Part shown: positions 1 through 6,934 of the stretch, piece by piece | Layout of the letters: every line of letters begins with the position of its first letter | Numbering within the stretch: the stretch's first letter is position 1 | Source: Candidatus Aerophobota bacterium | Lineage (GTDB): Bacteria > Aerophobota > Aerophobia > Aerophobales > B3-G15 | Assembly: GCA_003648845.1 (NCBI GenBank) | Contig: QMQA01000010.1 | Span: forward strand, 1-12,473 | Direction: 5' to 3' | DNA length: 12,473 nucleotides | Made by a program: the position numbers and the translations under genes | The notes under the pieces: model-generated | What the model saw: the letters and a program-made list of their open reading frames with translations, nothing else | Told to the model about the DNA's origin: nothing | The model's database searches: none

Positions 1-156
1 ACCTGGGGAAATATGATTAGAGAGGGACTGAGCCATCTGACCAATGCCCCGTGGCTGTCAATTTTTCCCGGAATAGCAATTCTAATTACCATTCTCTCTT
101 TTAATATGATAGGAGATGGCATAAGGGATGTAACGGATCCAAGGACTCAAGGGTAA
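1..156 (+). CDS. Peptide/nickel-type ABC transporter permease, C-terminal fragment (DppC/OppC-like)
   Basis: Only the last 51 codons lie in the window; the reading frame is open from base 1 to the TAA at 154-156. The visible protein has a hydrophobic segment (roughly residues 22-36) followed by GDGIRDVTDPR. That ending is the usual C-terminus of DppC/OppC-type inner-membrane permeases (BPD_transp_1 family), where GDGLRDALDPR-like sequences follow the last transmembrane helix. The ATPase gene dppD begins 13-19 bases later on the same strand, which supports membership of the same operon. The partner permease and the solute-binding protein are expected upstream, outside the window. Family assignment is fairly safe; the transported solute cannot be inferred. 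Confidence 0.85.
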   Translation, partial: TWGNMIREGLSHLTNAPWLSIFPGIAILITILSFNMIGDGIRDVTDPRTQG

Positions 157-163
157 ACTTGTT

Positions 164-168
164 GGAGG
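164..168 (+). promoter_or_regulatory. Ribosome-binding site deciding the dppD start
   Basis: GGAGG at 164-168 lies only one base before the ATG at 170, which is too close for normal initiation. It lies 7 bases before an in-frame GTG at 176. This favours GTG 176 as the real start, two codons shorter than the ATG reading. Confidence 0.6.
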
Positions 169-175
169 AATGAGA

Positions 176-1171
176 GTGCCCGGTGACAAAGATATCTTGC
201 TTGAAGTAAGAAACCTGAGAACCTGGTTTTATACTGACAAAGGAATAGTAAAAGCAGTTGATGGAATTGATTTCCAGATAAAGAGAAACCAGATTTTGGG
301 ACTTGTTGGTGAGAGCGGTTGTGGTAAATCGGTAACCTCTCTTTCAATAACAGGCCTAATCCCAATACCACCTGGCAAAGTGGAGGGGGAGATATTATAT
401 AACAAAGACGGGAGGAAAATTAATTTAGCAAAACTGCATCCGGAAAGCAAACAAATGAGAGAAATCAGGGGAAGCGAAATCTCTATGATTTTCCAGGAGC
501 CACTTACAGCCCTCAATCCAGTTTTCACGATAGGAAACCAGTTAACAGAGGCAATAGTTGCCCATCAAAAGATAGGTAAACAGAAAGCTCTTGAAAAAGC
601 AATCCAGCTATTAAAAGAAGTGGGGATTCCTCTGCCAGAGCAGAGAATTAAGCAATATCCACATCAATTTTCAGGTGGAATGAGACAAAGAGCTATGATT
701 GCTATGGCTTTATCCTGTAAGCCATCGCTTTTAATTGCAGATGAGCCAACCACGGCATTGGACGTAACTATTCAGGCCCAGATATTGCGTCTGATGAAAA
801 AGCTCCAGTCAGAATATGGAATGTCCATACTTTTAATTACTCATGACTTGGGAATTGTAGCAAAAAATGCAGATGAGGTTGTTGTGATATATCTGGGAAA
901 GGTGGTGGAATATGCTCCAACTAAGGAGATTTTTAGACAGCCTTTACATCCCTATGTTAAAGCTCTTTTAAATTCCATTCCTTCTCTTAAAGGAAAAAAG
1001 AAACTGGAACCTATAAGAGGAATGGTTCCAAGCCCGCTGGAGGATGTATGGAGAGATAGATGTGGCTTTGCTCCCAGGTGCGATGAAGCCATGGATATTT
1101 GCCAGAGAAAACAACCGCCTCTTTCTGAACCAGCAGAGAATCACCAGGTAAGATGTTGGTTATACGGGTAA
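176..1171 (+). CDS. dppD: Peptide ABC transporter ATP-binding protein DppD/OppD
   Basis: This is one of the two cytoplasmic ATPases that power a Dpp/Opp-type importer. Numbering from the alternative ATG at 170 (333 residues), the Walker A motif is GESGCGKS at 47-54, followed by the Q-loop in IFQEPLTALNP, the signature FSGGMRQR, Walker B LLIADEPTTALD and the switch histidine in LLITHDLG. All motifs are intact. The C-terminal oligopeptide-transporter extension holds four cysteines, C298, C304, C311 and C329. This pattern has been reported to bind a [4Fe-4S] cluster in DppD structures. GTG 176 is preferred as start because the GGAGG at 164-168 is then well placed. The permease gene lies just upstream and dppF follows after 20 bases. 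The substrate could be di- or oligopeptides, nickel or a sugar oligomer; sequence alone does not decide. Confidence 0.93.
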   Translation: MPGDKDILLEVRNLRTWFYTDKGIVKAVDGIDFQIKRNQILGLVGESGCGKSVTSLSITGLIPIPPGKVEGEILYNKDGRKINLAKLHPESKQMREIRGSEISMIFQEPLTALNPVFTIGNQLTEAIVAHQKIGKQKALEKAIQLLKEVGIPLPEQRIKQYPHQFSGGMRQRAMIAMALSCKPSLLIADEPTTALDVTIQAQILRLMKKLQSEYGMSILLITHDLGIVAKNADEVVVIYLGKVVEYAPTKEIFRQPLHPYVKALLNSIPSLKGKKKLEPIRGMVPSPLEDVWRDRCGFAPRCDEAMDICQRKQPPLSEPAENHQVRCWLYG

Positions 1172-1191
1172 AACAGGAGTTTTAGAAAAAA

Positions 1192-2217
1192 ATGGGCTTA
1201 GAAAACGATTGGTTGTTAAAGGTGGAAGGTTTACGTAAATTTTTCCCGATAAGAAAGGGAATAATTCAAAAAACTGTTGCATATGTTAAGGCAGTAGATG
1301 GCGTAAGCTTTTTCATAAAAAGGGGTGAAACGCTGGGTCTGGTAGGAGAAAGTGGCTGCGGGAAAACAACAGTAGGAAAGTGTATATTGCGCCTGATAAA
1401 TCCCACATCAGGTAAAATAATCTTTCTCAACAAAGGGAAAGATAAAGATGTAAAAGAGATAGAAATTAGCTCTGCGGGACCAGTTGAACTAAAGAAAATA
1501 AGAAAAAAGATGCAGATAATTTTTCAGGACCCGGACTCCTCACTAAATCCAAGAATGAAGGTAGGTGAGATAATAGGAGAACCTATTTATTTTCACAATA
1601 TCGCAAGAGGAAAAAAATTAAGGGAAAAAGTGGTTAGTCTGTTGAAGGAGGTTGGTTTGAGGGAGGAGAATATTGATAGATATCCCCATGAATTCAGTGG
1701 GGGACAGCGCCAGAGAATAGCTATTGCCAGGGCTCTGGCAGTTAATCCTCAATTTATAGTATGTGATGAACCGGTAACAGCTCTGGATGTTTCAATACAG
1801 GCACAAATACTTAATTTAATGAAAGACCTTCAGGAAAGATACCACCTATCCTATCTATTCATAGCACATGACCTTTCTGTAATCAGACATATAAGTGACA
1901 GAGTAATGGTAATGTATCTGGGAAAAATTGTTGAGATAGCAAAAACAGACGAGATTTTTTCCTCCCCCTTGCATCCCTATACGGAAGCTCTTATCTCTGC
2001 GGTTCCTGAACCTGATGTAGAAGATAAAAGAAAAGAAATAATTTTGAAAGGAGATGTACCAAGTCCAGTAAACCCACCAAGCGGGTGTTATTTTCACCCA
2101 AGATGTAGTTATGCCCAGGAAATCTGTTCAAGGGAAACTCCCCCTCTTTTAGAACATAAATCCGGTCATTTCGCTGCCTGCCATTTTTCCAGAAAACTGC
2201 AACTAAAGGGTATATAA
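1192..2217 (+). CDS. dppF: Peptide ABC transporter ATP-binding protein DppF/OppF
   Basis: This is the second ATPase of the importer, expected to pair with DppD under the permeases. The 341-residue protein has Walker A GESGCGKT (about residues 56-63), Q-loop [13 protein letters not shown], signature FSGGQRQR, Walker [13 protein letters not shown] and the H-loop in FIAHDLS, all intact. It is slightly longer than many family members because of a charged stretch ([12 protein letters not shown]) between Walker A and the Q-loop. The C-terminal extension carries C299, C305, C312 and C330, with exactly the spacing seen in DppD. The ATG at 1192 is the first possible start, because an in-frame TAG at 1183-1185 lies just upstream. 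AGGAG at 1175-1179 is the likely ribosome-binding site, 12 bases away, which is a little long. It is the last gene of the operon in this window. I found no hairpin with a T-run after it. Confidence 0.93.
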   Translation: MGLENDWLLKVEGLRKFFPIRKGIIQKTVAYVKAVDGVSFFIKRGETLGLVGESGCGKTTVGKCILRLINPTSGKIIFLNKGKDKDVKEIEISSAGPVELKKIRKKMQIIFQDPDSSLNPRMKVGEIIGEPIYFHNIARGKKLREKVVSLLKEVGLREENIDRYPHEFSGGQRQRIAIARALAVNPQFIVCDEPVTALDVSIQAQILNLMKDLQERYHLSYLFIAHDLSVIRHISDRVMVMYLGKIVEIAKTDEIFSSPLHPYTEALISAVPEPDVEDKRKEIILKGDVPSPVNPPSGCYFHPRCSYAQEICSRETPPLLEHKSGHFAACHFSRKLQLKGI

Positions 2218-2261
2218 AAAGGCAAATCCTGAAGGAAGGCCAAAAATAACCCGAATAAAAT

Positions 2262-2289
2262 TTCACAAATTCAGCAATTCTGATATAAT
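2262..2289 (+). promoter_or_regulatory. Candidate sigma-70 promoter with extended -10
   Basis: TTCACA at 2262-2267 is followed after 16 bases by a perfect TATAAT at 2284-2289. The -10 is preceded by TG one base upstream (TGATATAAT), the extended -10 form. The element sits in the gap before the MFS gene and predicts a transcript starting near 2296. That would give a 5' leader of roughly 125 bases before the MFS start codon. Recognised by eye only; AT-rich gaps can produce such matches by chance. Confidence 0.45.
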
Positions 2290-2351
2290 ATCGTCTGACA
2301 TATATATAATATTCTCCAAATGTCTGGTCAATGAAATACAAAAGGACAGCC

Positions 2352-2399
2352 ATGCCTTTACTAAAAAATCGAATTTTTATTCTTACAATTCTTTTTTGA
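2352..2399 (+). CDS. Possible 15-residue leader peptide upstream of the MFS gene
   Basis: A small reading frame, ATG at 2352 to TGA at 2397-2399, encodes MPLLKNRIFILTILF. It has a good ribosome-binding site (AAAAGGA, 2340-2346, 5 bases from the ATG). An in-frame ATG at 2331 would make it 22 residues but has no such site. It lies between the candidate promoter and the MFS exporter gene and ends 22 bases before that gene's ATG. The peptide is hydrophobic and basic. Short translated leaders control several drug-resistance genes by ribosome stalling, so a regulatory peptide is conceivable. A 15-codon frame with a nearby AGGA can also arise by chance in AT-rich DNA. No homology is claimed. Confidence 0.2.
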   Translation: MPLLKNRIFILTILF

Positions 2400-2421
2400 A
2401 AGGAACTCCTCAGGATAATAG

Positions 2422-3615
2422 ATGTTTATGAGAAAAGATGATAAAGATAGAATTGAATTTTCCTTAATTACTTTTTCCCATGTCTTAATCCACGTCTTTC
2501 CTGCCAGTATAGCTCCATTACTTCCCCTTATTAAAACAGAATTTAATCTCTCATATACCGGAGTAGGATTATTAACTTTTATCCTGAGTCTATGCTGGGC
2601 TTTTTCTGGTATCCCTGCCGGTATAGCCTCGGATAAAATGGATAGAATTAAGTTGATTATACTCATGTTCTTTCTGGTAAGTATTTTCTCCGCTATTATA
2701 ACCCTGATGTCTACTCTTCCTGGTGTTCTACTACTTTTAATCCTTCTCTTTCTGACGATTGGTATTTTCCATCCCCCAGCTTATTCTTATCTATCTTATA
2801 GATATCCCAGAAAAAAGGGGAAGATGGTGGGTATCTTTGAGACAGGAGGAAGTGTTGGGATACTCATAGCACCTATAGTGGCAGGAATAGTGGGATCCTG
2901 TTATGGATGGAGATACGTCTATACTTTCTGGGCAATTCCGGCTTTTATCATGGCTCTTCTTTTGTATCTATTCTCTTCAAATAACAGATTAAGAGACTGC
3001 AGGGTAGCTCAGGCTAAGGAGAAAAAAATCAATAAAGAGCAATCTTCACAAAAAAGAAGACCTTCTTTTTATCATCCACACTTTAAAGCAATTTATTTAA
3101 CTCAAGGCTTTTTCGGTTTTGTTTCCGGTGGCAGCATCTCTTTTTTACCTCTTTTCCTCACCGATGTACATAAACTGTCAACCAGCACTGCAGGAGGGAT
3201 GTTAACTGTATTCTTAGCCGGTGGCGCATTAGGTAAGGTGATTGGAGGTAGATGTTCTGATGCATTTGGGGCGAGAAAAATTATAGGGATAGGCTTTCTT
3301 ATCACTTCTTTTTTTCTTCTTCTAATTCCCCTTGTTACCAGTTTTTTCCTGGTCTTTGTTTTATTGCCCGCAGGAATTGTATTTTTTATGATTCTACCTG
3401 CTTTGATTCTGCTTACCGGTGAGATTAAAACCAGCGATTTAGGACTGGCCTATGGAATACAGGTATTAAGTGGCGCTACTTTTGGGGCGTTTTCCAGGCT
3501 CTTATGTGGAACAATAAGCGACCTGCTGGGTATAAAGTTCATCTTCTTCCTACTCTCAGTTATAGCTTTATTTTCTGCTATTTTTGTTTATTCCTATCTC
3601 AAAAAGACACGATAG
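2422..3615 (+). CDS. MFS transporter, fosmidomycin-resistance (FSR)-like
   Basis: The 397-residue protein is very hydrophobic and fits a 12-helix major facilitator with two six-helix halves. Between helices 2 and 3 it has the MFS motif-A-like sequence GIASDKMDRIK at 67-77. The matching loop in the second half is GGRCSDAFGARK. The central cytoplasmic loop is long and basic (around AKEKKINKEQSSQKRR). The segment IGIFHPPAYSYLS and the following GIFETGGSVGILIAP resemble the fosmidomycin-resistance/FSR branch of exporters. The probable role is proton-driven export of a small hydrophobic or phosphonate-like compound; the actual substrate is unknown. Start choice: CAGGA at 2411-2415 lies 6 bases before ATG 2422. 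The gene stands alone, with its own candidate promoter upstream and a hairpin immediately downstream. Confidence 0.85.
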   Translation: MFMRKDDKDRIEFSLITFSHVLIHVFPASIAPLLPLIKTEFNLSYTGVGLLTFILSLCWAFSGIPAGIASDKMDRIKLIILMFFLVSIFSAIITLMSTLPGVLLLLILLFLTIGIFHPPAYSYLSYRYPRKKGKMVGIFETGGSVGILIAPIVAGIVGSCYGWRYVYTFWAIPAFIMALLLYLFSSNNRLRDCRVAQAKEKKINKEQSSQKRRPSFYHPHFKAIYLTQGFFGFVSGGSISFLPLFLTDVHKLSTSTAGGMLTVFLAGGALGKVIGGRCSDAFGARKIIGIGFLITSFFLLLIPLVTSFFLVFVLLPAGIVFFMILPALILLTGEIKTSDLGLAYGIQVLSGATFGAFSRLLCGTISDLLGIKFIFFLLSVIALFSAIFVYSYLKKTR

Positions 3616-3618
3616 GGT

Positions 3619-3653
3619 GAAAAAGGGGACAGGCTACTTTTTTCCCTTTTTTT
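3619..3653 (+). repeat. REP-like hairpin / possible intrinsic terminator
   Basis: Four bases after the MFS stop codon lies AAAAAGGGG (3620-3628), then ACAGGCTA, then C plus six T (3637-3643), CCC (3644-3646) and seven T (3647-3653). Two foldings compete: AAAAAG 3620-3625 with CTTTTT 3637-3642, or AAAAAGGG 3620-3627 with CCCTTTTT 3644-3651 around a 16-base loop. The second ends in a T-run and could terminate MFS transcription. From memory, the core GGGGACAGGCTAC flanked by A- and T-runs resembles dispersed repetitive (REP-type) elements in several environmental bacterial genomes. Only one copy is in this window, so repetitive status cannot be shown here. Confidence 0.45.
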
Positions 3654-3654
3654 C

Positions 3655-3682
3655 TTGACTGAAATTTGATTTTTATTAATCT
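3655..3682 (+). promoter_or_regulatory. Weak candidate promoter for the OsmC operon
   Basis: TTGACT at 3655-3660 is a good -35 match and directly follows the hairpin. The best-spaced -10 is TAATCT at 3677-3682 (16-base spacer), which keeps only the TA...T positions. CATAAT at 3686-3691 is a better hexamer but is 25 bases from the -35. A promoter is expected here, because the hairpin separates this operon from the MFS gene, but its exact position is uncertain. Confidence 0.3.
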
Positions 3683-3717
3683 AACCATAATAACCCTACA
3701 AAAAGTGTAAAAGTTAC

Positions 3718-3724
3718 AAGGAGG
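3718..3724 (+). promoter_or_regulatory. Ribosome-binding site deciding the OsmC start
   Basis: A strong AAGGAGG at 3718-3724 lies 7 bases before ATG 3732. The longer reading from TTG 3726 would leave one base of spacing, and ATG 3738 would leave 13, so ATG 3732 is the best start. Confidence 0.75.
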
Positions 3725-3731
3725 ATTGGAG

Positions 3732-4142
3732 ATGGATATGGAGATTGTATTTCCAGGAGGGAAAAGAGTAGATGCCCTTTACAAAGGTTTCAGAATTAAA
3801 ACTGACCAGCCACCCCACTTAGGTGGTGATGGGTCTTATCCGGCACCTTTTGACCTTTTCCTTGCCTCTATTGGAACCTGTGCCGGAATTTATGTTCTTA
3901 TCTTCTGTCAGCGACGTAACATACCCACAGATAAGCTGAAGCTCATTATGCGAAAGGAGAGGAACAAAAATACAGGTATGATAGAAAAAATCAAGATTGA
4001 AATCCTTTTGCCTCCTCAATTTCCGGAAAAATATAAAAAGGCTGTGGCAAGAGCTGCTAAAGAATGCTCAGTAAAAAAACACCTTTTTGATCCACCGGTA
4101 TTTGAGGTATACACCAATAGCCTCCCTGGAGACCAAAGATGA
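3732..4142 (+). CDS. OsmC-family thiol peroxidase-like protein
   Basis: The 136-residue cytoplasmic protein has typical OsmC/Ohr fold features. These are an N-terminal strand region, the segment GDGSYPAPFDLFLASIGTC, and a later KECSVKKHL helix. The two cysteines expected to form the redox pair are C50 and C112; C59 is an additional cysteine. OsmC/Ohr proteins reduce organic hydroperoxides with these cysteines. This sequence belongs to the broad OsmC-like group in which peroxide reduction is not always demonstrated. Length is normal for the family. It is the first gene of a tight operon: its TGA (4140-4142) overlaps the ATG (4139) of the next gene. That places it with a corrinoid-protein activation homologue, which may suggest redox protection of a low-potential cofactor system; this last point is inference. 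Confidence 0.87.
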   Translation: MDMEIVFPGGKRVDALYKGFRIKTDQPPHLGGDGSYPAPFDLFLASIGTCAGIYVLIFCQRRNIPTDKLKLIMRKERNKNTGMIEKIKIEILLPPQFPEKYKKAVARAAKECSVKKHLFDPPVFEVYTNSLPGDQR

Positions 4143-4858
4143 TAGGAAAGCAACTTTCCCAAAGCAGCACAGAAGTATTAAGGGATATTCCAGTTAAATT
4201 TGACTTTGGAAAAACGCTAAAACGTCTTAAAATAAACAGCAAGACACAGGTAAAACAAAAAGAACTTATAAGAAAGCTCCTTGATGTGGCAGCTACTCTG
4301 GTAAGCCCTAAAGCTATTTATAAAGTAGCCTATGTTGAGAGTAAAAAAGATACAGGTGTAGATATTGGAGGAGTGTGGTTTAAAAGTAGAGTCTTGAGAA
4401 AAAACCTGGATAAGGTTGAAAGGGTTTTTCCATACATTGCCACCATTGGAAAGAGTCTGGAGGAGAAAGCCACCTCAACAAAAGACCTTCTTGAACAGTA
4501 CTATCTGGAAGAGATAGCAGATTTAGCTCTGGAGGACACGCTGGCGTATCTGGAAAGATATCTCAAGAAAAAATACAGACTCGGACAGCTATCCAGCATG
4601 AGTCCGGGCTCTCTGGCAGACTGGCCTCTCACCCAGCAAGCTGGACTTTTTTCACTCTTTGGGGATACCAGGAAAATTATCGGTGTAAGCCTGACTGATA
4701 GTTTTCTGATGATTCCCAGAAAATCTGAATCGGGAATTTACTTTCCCACTGAAATTAAGTTTTACAGCTGTCAGCTCTGTCCAAGAAAAGGATGTATAGG
4801 GCGGAAGGCGCCTTACAATCCAGAGCTTGCTAAAAGATACAAAATATACCAGGAGTGA
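4139..4858 (+). CDS. Vitamin B12-dependent methionine synthase activation domain-like protein
   Basis: This 239-residue protein resembles the reactivation domain of MetH (Met_synt_B12 family), but as a free-standing polypeptide without methyltransferase or cobalamin-binding domains. Family-type segments seen are SPGSLADWPL (155-164), GVSLTDSFLMIPRKSESG (182-199), and a C-terminal cysteine cluster C211, C214, C219 followed by GRKAPY. In MetH this domain binds S-adenosylmethionine and supports reductive remethylation of oxidised cob(II)alamin. Free-standing relatives are common in anaerobes and are thought to serve corrinoid methyltransferases. The CxxCxxxxC cluster might bind a metal or an iron-sulfur centre. 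GGAGA at 4128-4132 lies 6 bases before the ATG, and the ATGA overlap with osmC suggests translational coupling. No methyltransferase or corrinoid protein gene lies in the window, so the partner is unknown. Confidence 0.82.
   Translation: MIGKQLSQSSTEVLRDIPVKFDFGKTLKRLKINSKTQVKQKELIRKLLDVAATLVSPKAIYKVAYVESKKDTGVDIGGVWFKSRVLRKNLDKVERVFPYIATIGKSLEEKATSTKDLLEQYYLEEIADLALEDTLAYLERYLKKKYRLGQLSSMSPGSLADWPLTQQAGLFSLFGDTRKIIGVSLTDSFLMIPRKSESGIYFPTEIKFYSCQLCPRKGCIGRKAPYNPELAKRYKIYQE
4851..4855 (+). promoter_or_regulatory. Ribosome-binding site deciding the TPR-protein start
   Basis: AGGAG at 4851-4855, inside the end of the preceding gene, is 7 bases before an in-frame TTG at 4863. The longest frame would start at TTG 4827 with no such site and overlap the upstream gene by 32 bases. 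TTG 4863 is therefore preferred. Confidence 0.6.
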
Positions 4859-4862
4859 TATT

Positions 4863-5450
4863 TTGCAGGCAAAACTATTCTGGAAAAAACAAAAAATTAT
4901 CCTTGCACTGGTTCTACTTGCGGGAATAGCCTTCCTTAGCTATATCTCCGTTCAATCTTTCTGGGCTGATGTTCACTATCGGAGAGCCAGGAAACTGTCC
5001 AGGAATGTTAGAGAATGGAAACAGGCTATCCTTGAGTATGAGAAAGCTATCTCTATCTCACCGGGAAATGCTGAATACCACGATGAGGCAGGACAGCTTT
5101 ACCTCAAGCTCTTTATGCTCTACCGGGATGATAAATGGTTTAACAAGTCTGTGAACCATTTTAAAAAATCCTACCAGCTAAATCCTTACAATGCCTGGGC
5201 ACACTATCATCTTGCCTGGTGTTACTGGACTAAGAAAATGTACTCCGAAGCGGCCCAGGAATCAAAAAAGGCTATCCAGCTTGATCCCAACAATGCTACT
5301 TACCACTGGCAACTGGCAGCAATTTATGAAGATGCGGGAGAGCTGAAGGAGGCTATAGATGAGTACAAAGAGGTCCTGAGAATTATTCCCGGGCATGCCA
5401 AGGCAAAAGAGGCTGTAAAAAGGGTTGAGGGCAAAATTAACGAGCTTTAG
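4863..5450 (+). CDS. Membrane-anchored TPR-repeat protein
   Basis: From TTG 4863 the protein has 195 residues. A short basic N-terminus (KLFWKKQK) is followed by one hydrophobic helix (about residues 12-33, IILALVLLAGIAFLSYISV), which looks like a signal anchor that leaves the rest outside the cytoplasm. The remainder consists of about four tetratricopeptide repeats, recognisable by the recurring pattern YEKAISISPGNAEYH, FKKSYQLNPYNAWAHYHLA, SKKAIQLDPNNATYHWQLA and YKEVLRIIPGHAKAKEAV. TPR arrays bind other proteins, so a scaffold or assembly role at the membrane is likely, but no partner is identifiable. The gene starts 4 bases after the upstream stop and ends 9 bases before the next gene. 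The start is uncertain because no ATG is available near the N-terminus. Confidence 0.85.
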   Translation: MQAKLFWKKQKIILALVLLAGIAFLSYISVQSFWADVHYRRARKLSRNVREWKQAILEYEKAISISPGNAEYHDEAGQLYLKLFMLYRDDKWFNKSVNHFKKSYQLNPYNAWAHYHLAWCYWTKKMYSEAAQESKKAIQLDPNNATYHWQLAAIYEDAGELKEAIDEYKEVLRIIPGHAKAKEAVKRVEGKINEL

Positions 5451-5459
5451 CTTATCAAA

Positions 5460-6080
5460 ATGCTTTTACTCGCACACACCGGAATAACACTGTGTGTTTT
5501 CAATATATCTCAGAGGATTTTTTCTACGATATCTTCGTATAGAAAAAAAGATAAAAGATTAACATTCCTTGTTAAATCATCTGACCTATCTCCTGTAAAT
5601 CCTGACCCGCCAGTAAACTCTAAAAAATGGCATATTGACTATCGGTTTGTTCTCTTAGGGTCCATGTTCCCCGACATTATTGACAAGCCTCTGGGAATGC
5701 TCATTTTTGCCAATCTTATTGCCAACGGCAGAGTATATACTCACACACTCTTTGTTAACCTTATACTTATTTTGATAGGAATCTATTTGCTAAAGAAAAA
5801 AAGATTTAACTTTTTCATCTTTAGTGTATCCTCCTGTTCCCACTTGATCCTGGATGAAATGTGGCTTGACTTGCAAACTCTCCTTTGGCCCTTATACGGT
5901 TGGGGTTTTCCAAAGGAAGATATTTCACATTGGTGGGAGAATATTTTCCAAGGTCTTTTCACCAATCCCTGGGTTTATGTCCCTGAGATTATTGGAGCCA
6001 TGATTTTAGCAAGACTAGGGCTGATGTTAATAAAGAAAAGAATGGTGGGTGAATTTCTCTTTCGAGGGACACTTCCGTGA
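5460..6080 (+). CDS. YdjM-like membrane-bound metal-dependent hydrolase
   Basis: This 206-residue protein carries the His/Asp pattern of the YdjM family (membrane-bound metal-dependent hydrolases): H6 near the N-terminus (LLLAHTGIT), D72 and D75 in GSMFPDIIDKP, H95 in YTHTLF, and H128 and D132 in SHLILDEMW. These residues probably bind metal at the membrane surface. Hydrophobic segments are visible at about 80-111, 116-126 and 172-192. Residues 27-57 form an unusually polar, proline-rich stretch (SPVNPDPPVNSK) between the first His and the Asp motif; it looks like an insertion. No strong ribosome-binding site precedes ATG 5460, so translation is probably coupled to the gene ending at 5450. 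The stop overlaps the next start (GTGA at 6077-6080). Biochemical activity of the family is poorly known. Confidence 0.77.
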   Translation: MLLLAHTGITLCVFNISQRIFSTISSYRKKDKRLTFLVKSSDLSPVNPDPPVNSKKWHIDYRFVLLGSMFPDIIDKPLGMLIFANLIANGRVYTHTLFVNLILILIGIYLLKKKRFNFFIFSVSSCSHLILDEMWLDLQTLLWPLYGWGFPKEDISHWWENIFQGLFTNPWVYVPEIIGAMILARLGLMLIKKRMVGEFLFRGTLP

Positions 6081-6934
6081 AGATAAAGATAAAAAACGAA
6101 CTCCTCTTAATAGATATCCTTTCACTTATTCTAATTGCCATAATTAGCCTTACTTCTCTTAAGGTGATAAGAATAATAGTTGGTCTACCCTTTATTCTTT
6201 TTTTTCCAGGTTATACATTAATTGCTGCTCTTTTTCCAAAAAAAACTCAGCTTGACACAATAGAAAGAGTAGCCTTAAGCTTTGGTCTTAGTATAGCTGT
6301 TGTTCCACTTATAGGTTTAATTCTAAACTACACTCCCTGGGGGATAAAACTCTATCCAATTCTTGTCTCACTTACCGGATTTATAGTGGTAATGTCTGCT
6401 GTTGCCTGGATAAGACGCTTCTATGTCCTCCCACCTGAAAGATTAAGCATCAATATAAATATTGATTTTTCTTCCTTTGGCACCCAGTCAAAATTGGACA
6501 AAGCTCTAACTGTAATTCTAATTGGGGCAATCATTGCCGCCATAGGGACTTTGATCTATGTTATCTCCACTCCAAAGGTGGGAGAAAAATTCACTGAATT
6601 CTATATCCTGGGTGAGGAGGGAAAAGCAGAAGGATACCCAAAACAGCTTGTTGTGGGAGAGGAAGGTTATGTCATTCTGGGTATAGTTAATCATGAGTAT
6701 GAACCTGTCACCTATACAGCAAAAGTGCTGATAGGAGAGGAGGAAAACAAATCTATTGGCCCTATAACCCTAAAGCACGAGGAAAAATGGGAGAAAAAAA
6801 TAAGTTTTACCCCCACCAAACCAGGGAAAAATATAAAGGTTCGGTTTCTTCTTTTTAAAGATAATCAGCCCGAGCCTTACCGCAGTCTGCATCTTTGGAT
6901 AGATGTTACCGAGAAAAAAATCCTTCTCTCTTAG
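6077..6934 (+). CDS. DUF1616 membrane protein
   Basis: The 285-residue protein has five hydrophobic helices at about 8-28, 30-52, 65-85, 92-112 and 142-163. A soluble domain of about 120 residues follows. DUF1616 features include FFPGYTLIAALFP (42-54), ERVALSFGLSIAVVPLIGL (63-81), NYTPWGI (84-90) and TEFYILGEEGKAEGYP (173-188). The C-terminal part is rich in beta-strand-like segments (YVILGIVNHEYEPVTYTAKVLI) and probably folds outside the membrane as an Ig-like domain. The start is GTG 6077, overlapping the upstream stop, with GAGGG at 6064-6068 eight bases before it. Function of the family is unknown; members are often near envelope or polysaccharide genes. It is the last gene of the + strand operon. 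The 49-base gap to the convergent gene shows no clear terminator hairpin. Confidence 0.82.
   Translation: MKIKIKNELLLIDILSLILIAIISLTSLKVIRIIVGLPFILFFPGYTLIAALFPKKTQLDTIERVALSFGLSIAVVPLIGLILNYTPWGIKLYPILVSLTGFIVVMSAVAWIRRFYVLPPERLSININIDFSSFGTQSKLDKALTVILIGAIIAAIGTLIYVISTPKVGEKFTEFYILGEEGKAEGYPKQLVVGEEGYVILGIVNHEYEPVTYTAKVLIGEEENKSIGPITLKHEEKWEKKISFTPTKPGKNIKVRFLLFKDNQPEPYRSLHLWIDVTEKKILLS

Noticed and set aside
2218..2245. Terminator after dppF
   Set aside because: TCCT at 2227-2230 and AGGA at 2233-2236 can pair only around a two-base loop, and no T-run follows.
1991..2353. 120-codon open frame on the - strand over the dppF end
   Set aside because: It lies mostly antisense to dppF, whose ATPase motifs and C-terminal cysteines are clear. 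It has no recognisable domain or ribosome-binding site.
2363..2378. AAAAAT-CGA-ATTTTT inverted repeat in the MFS leader as a regulatory hairpin
   Set aside because: The stem has only A-T pairs and a three-base loop, so it is too weak to call a regulatory structure.
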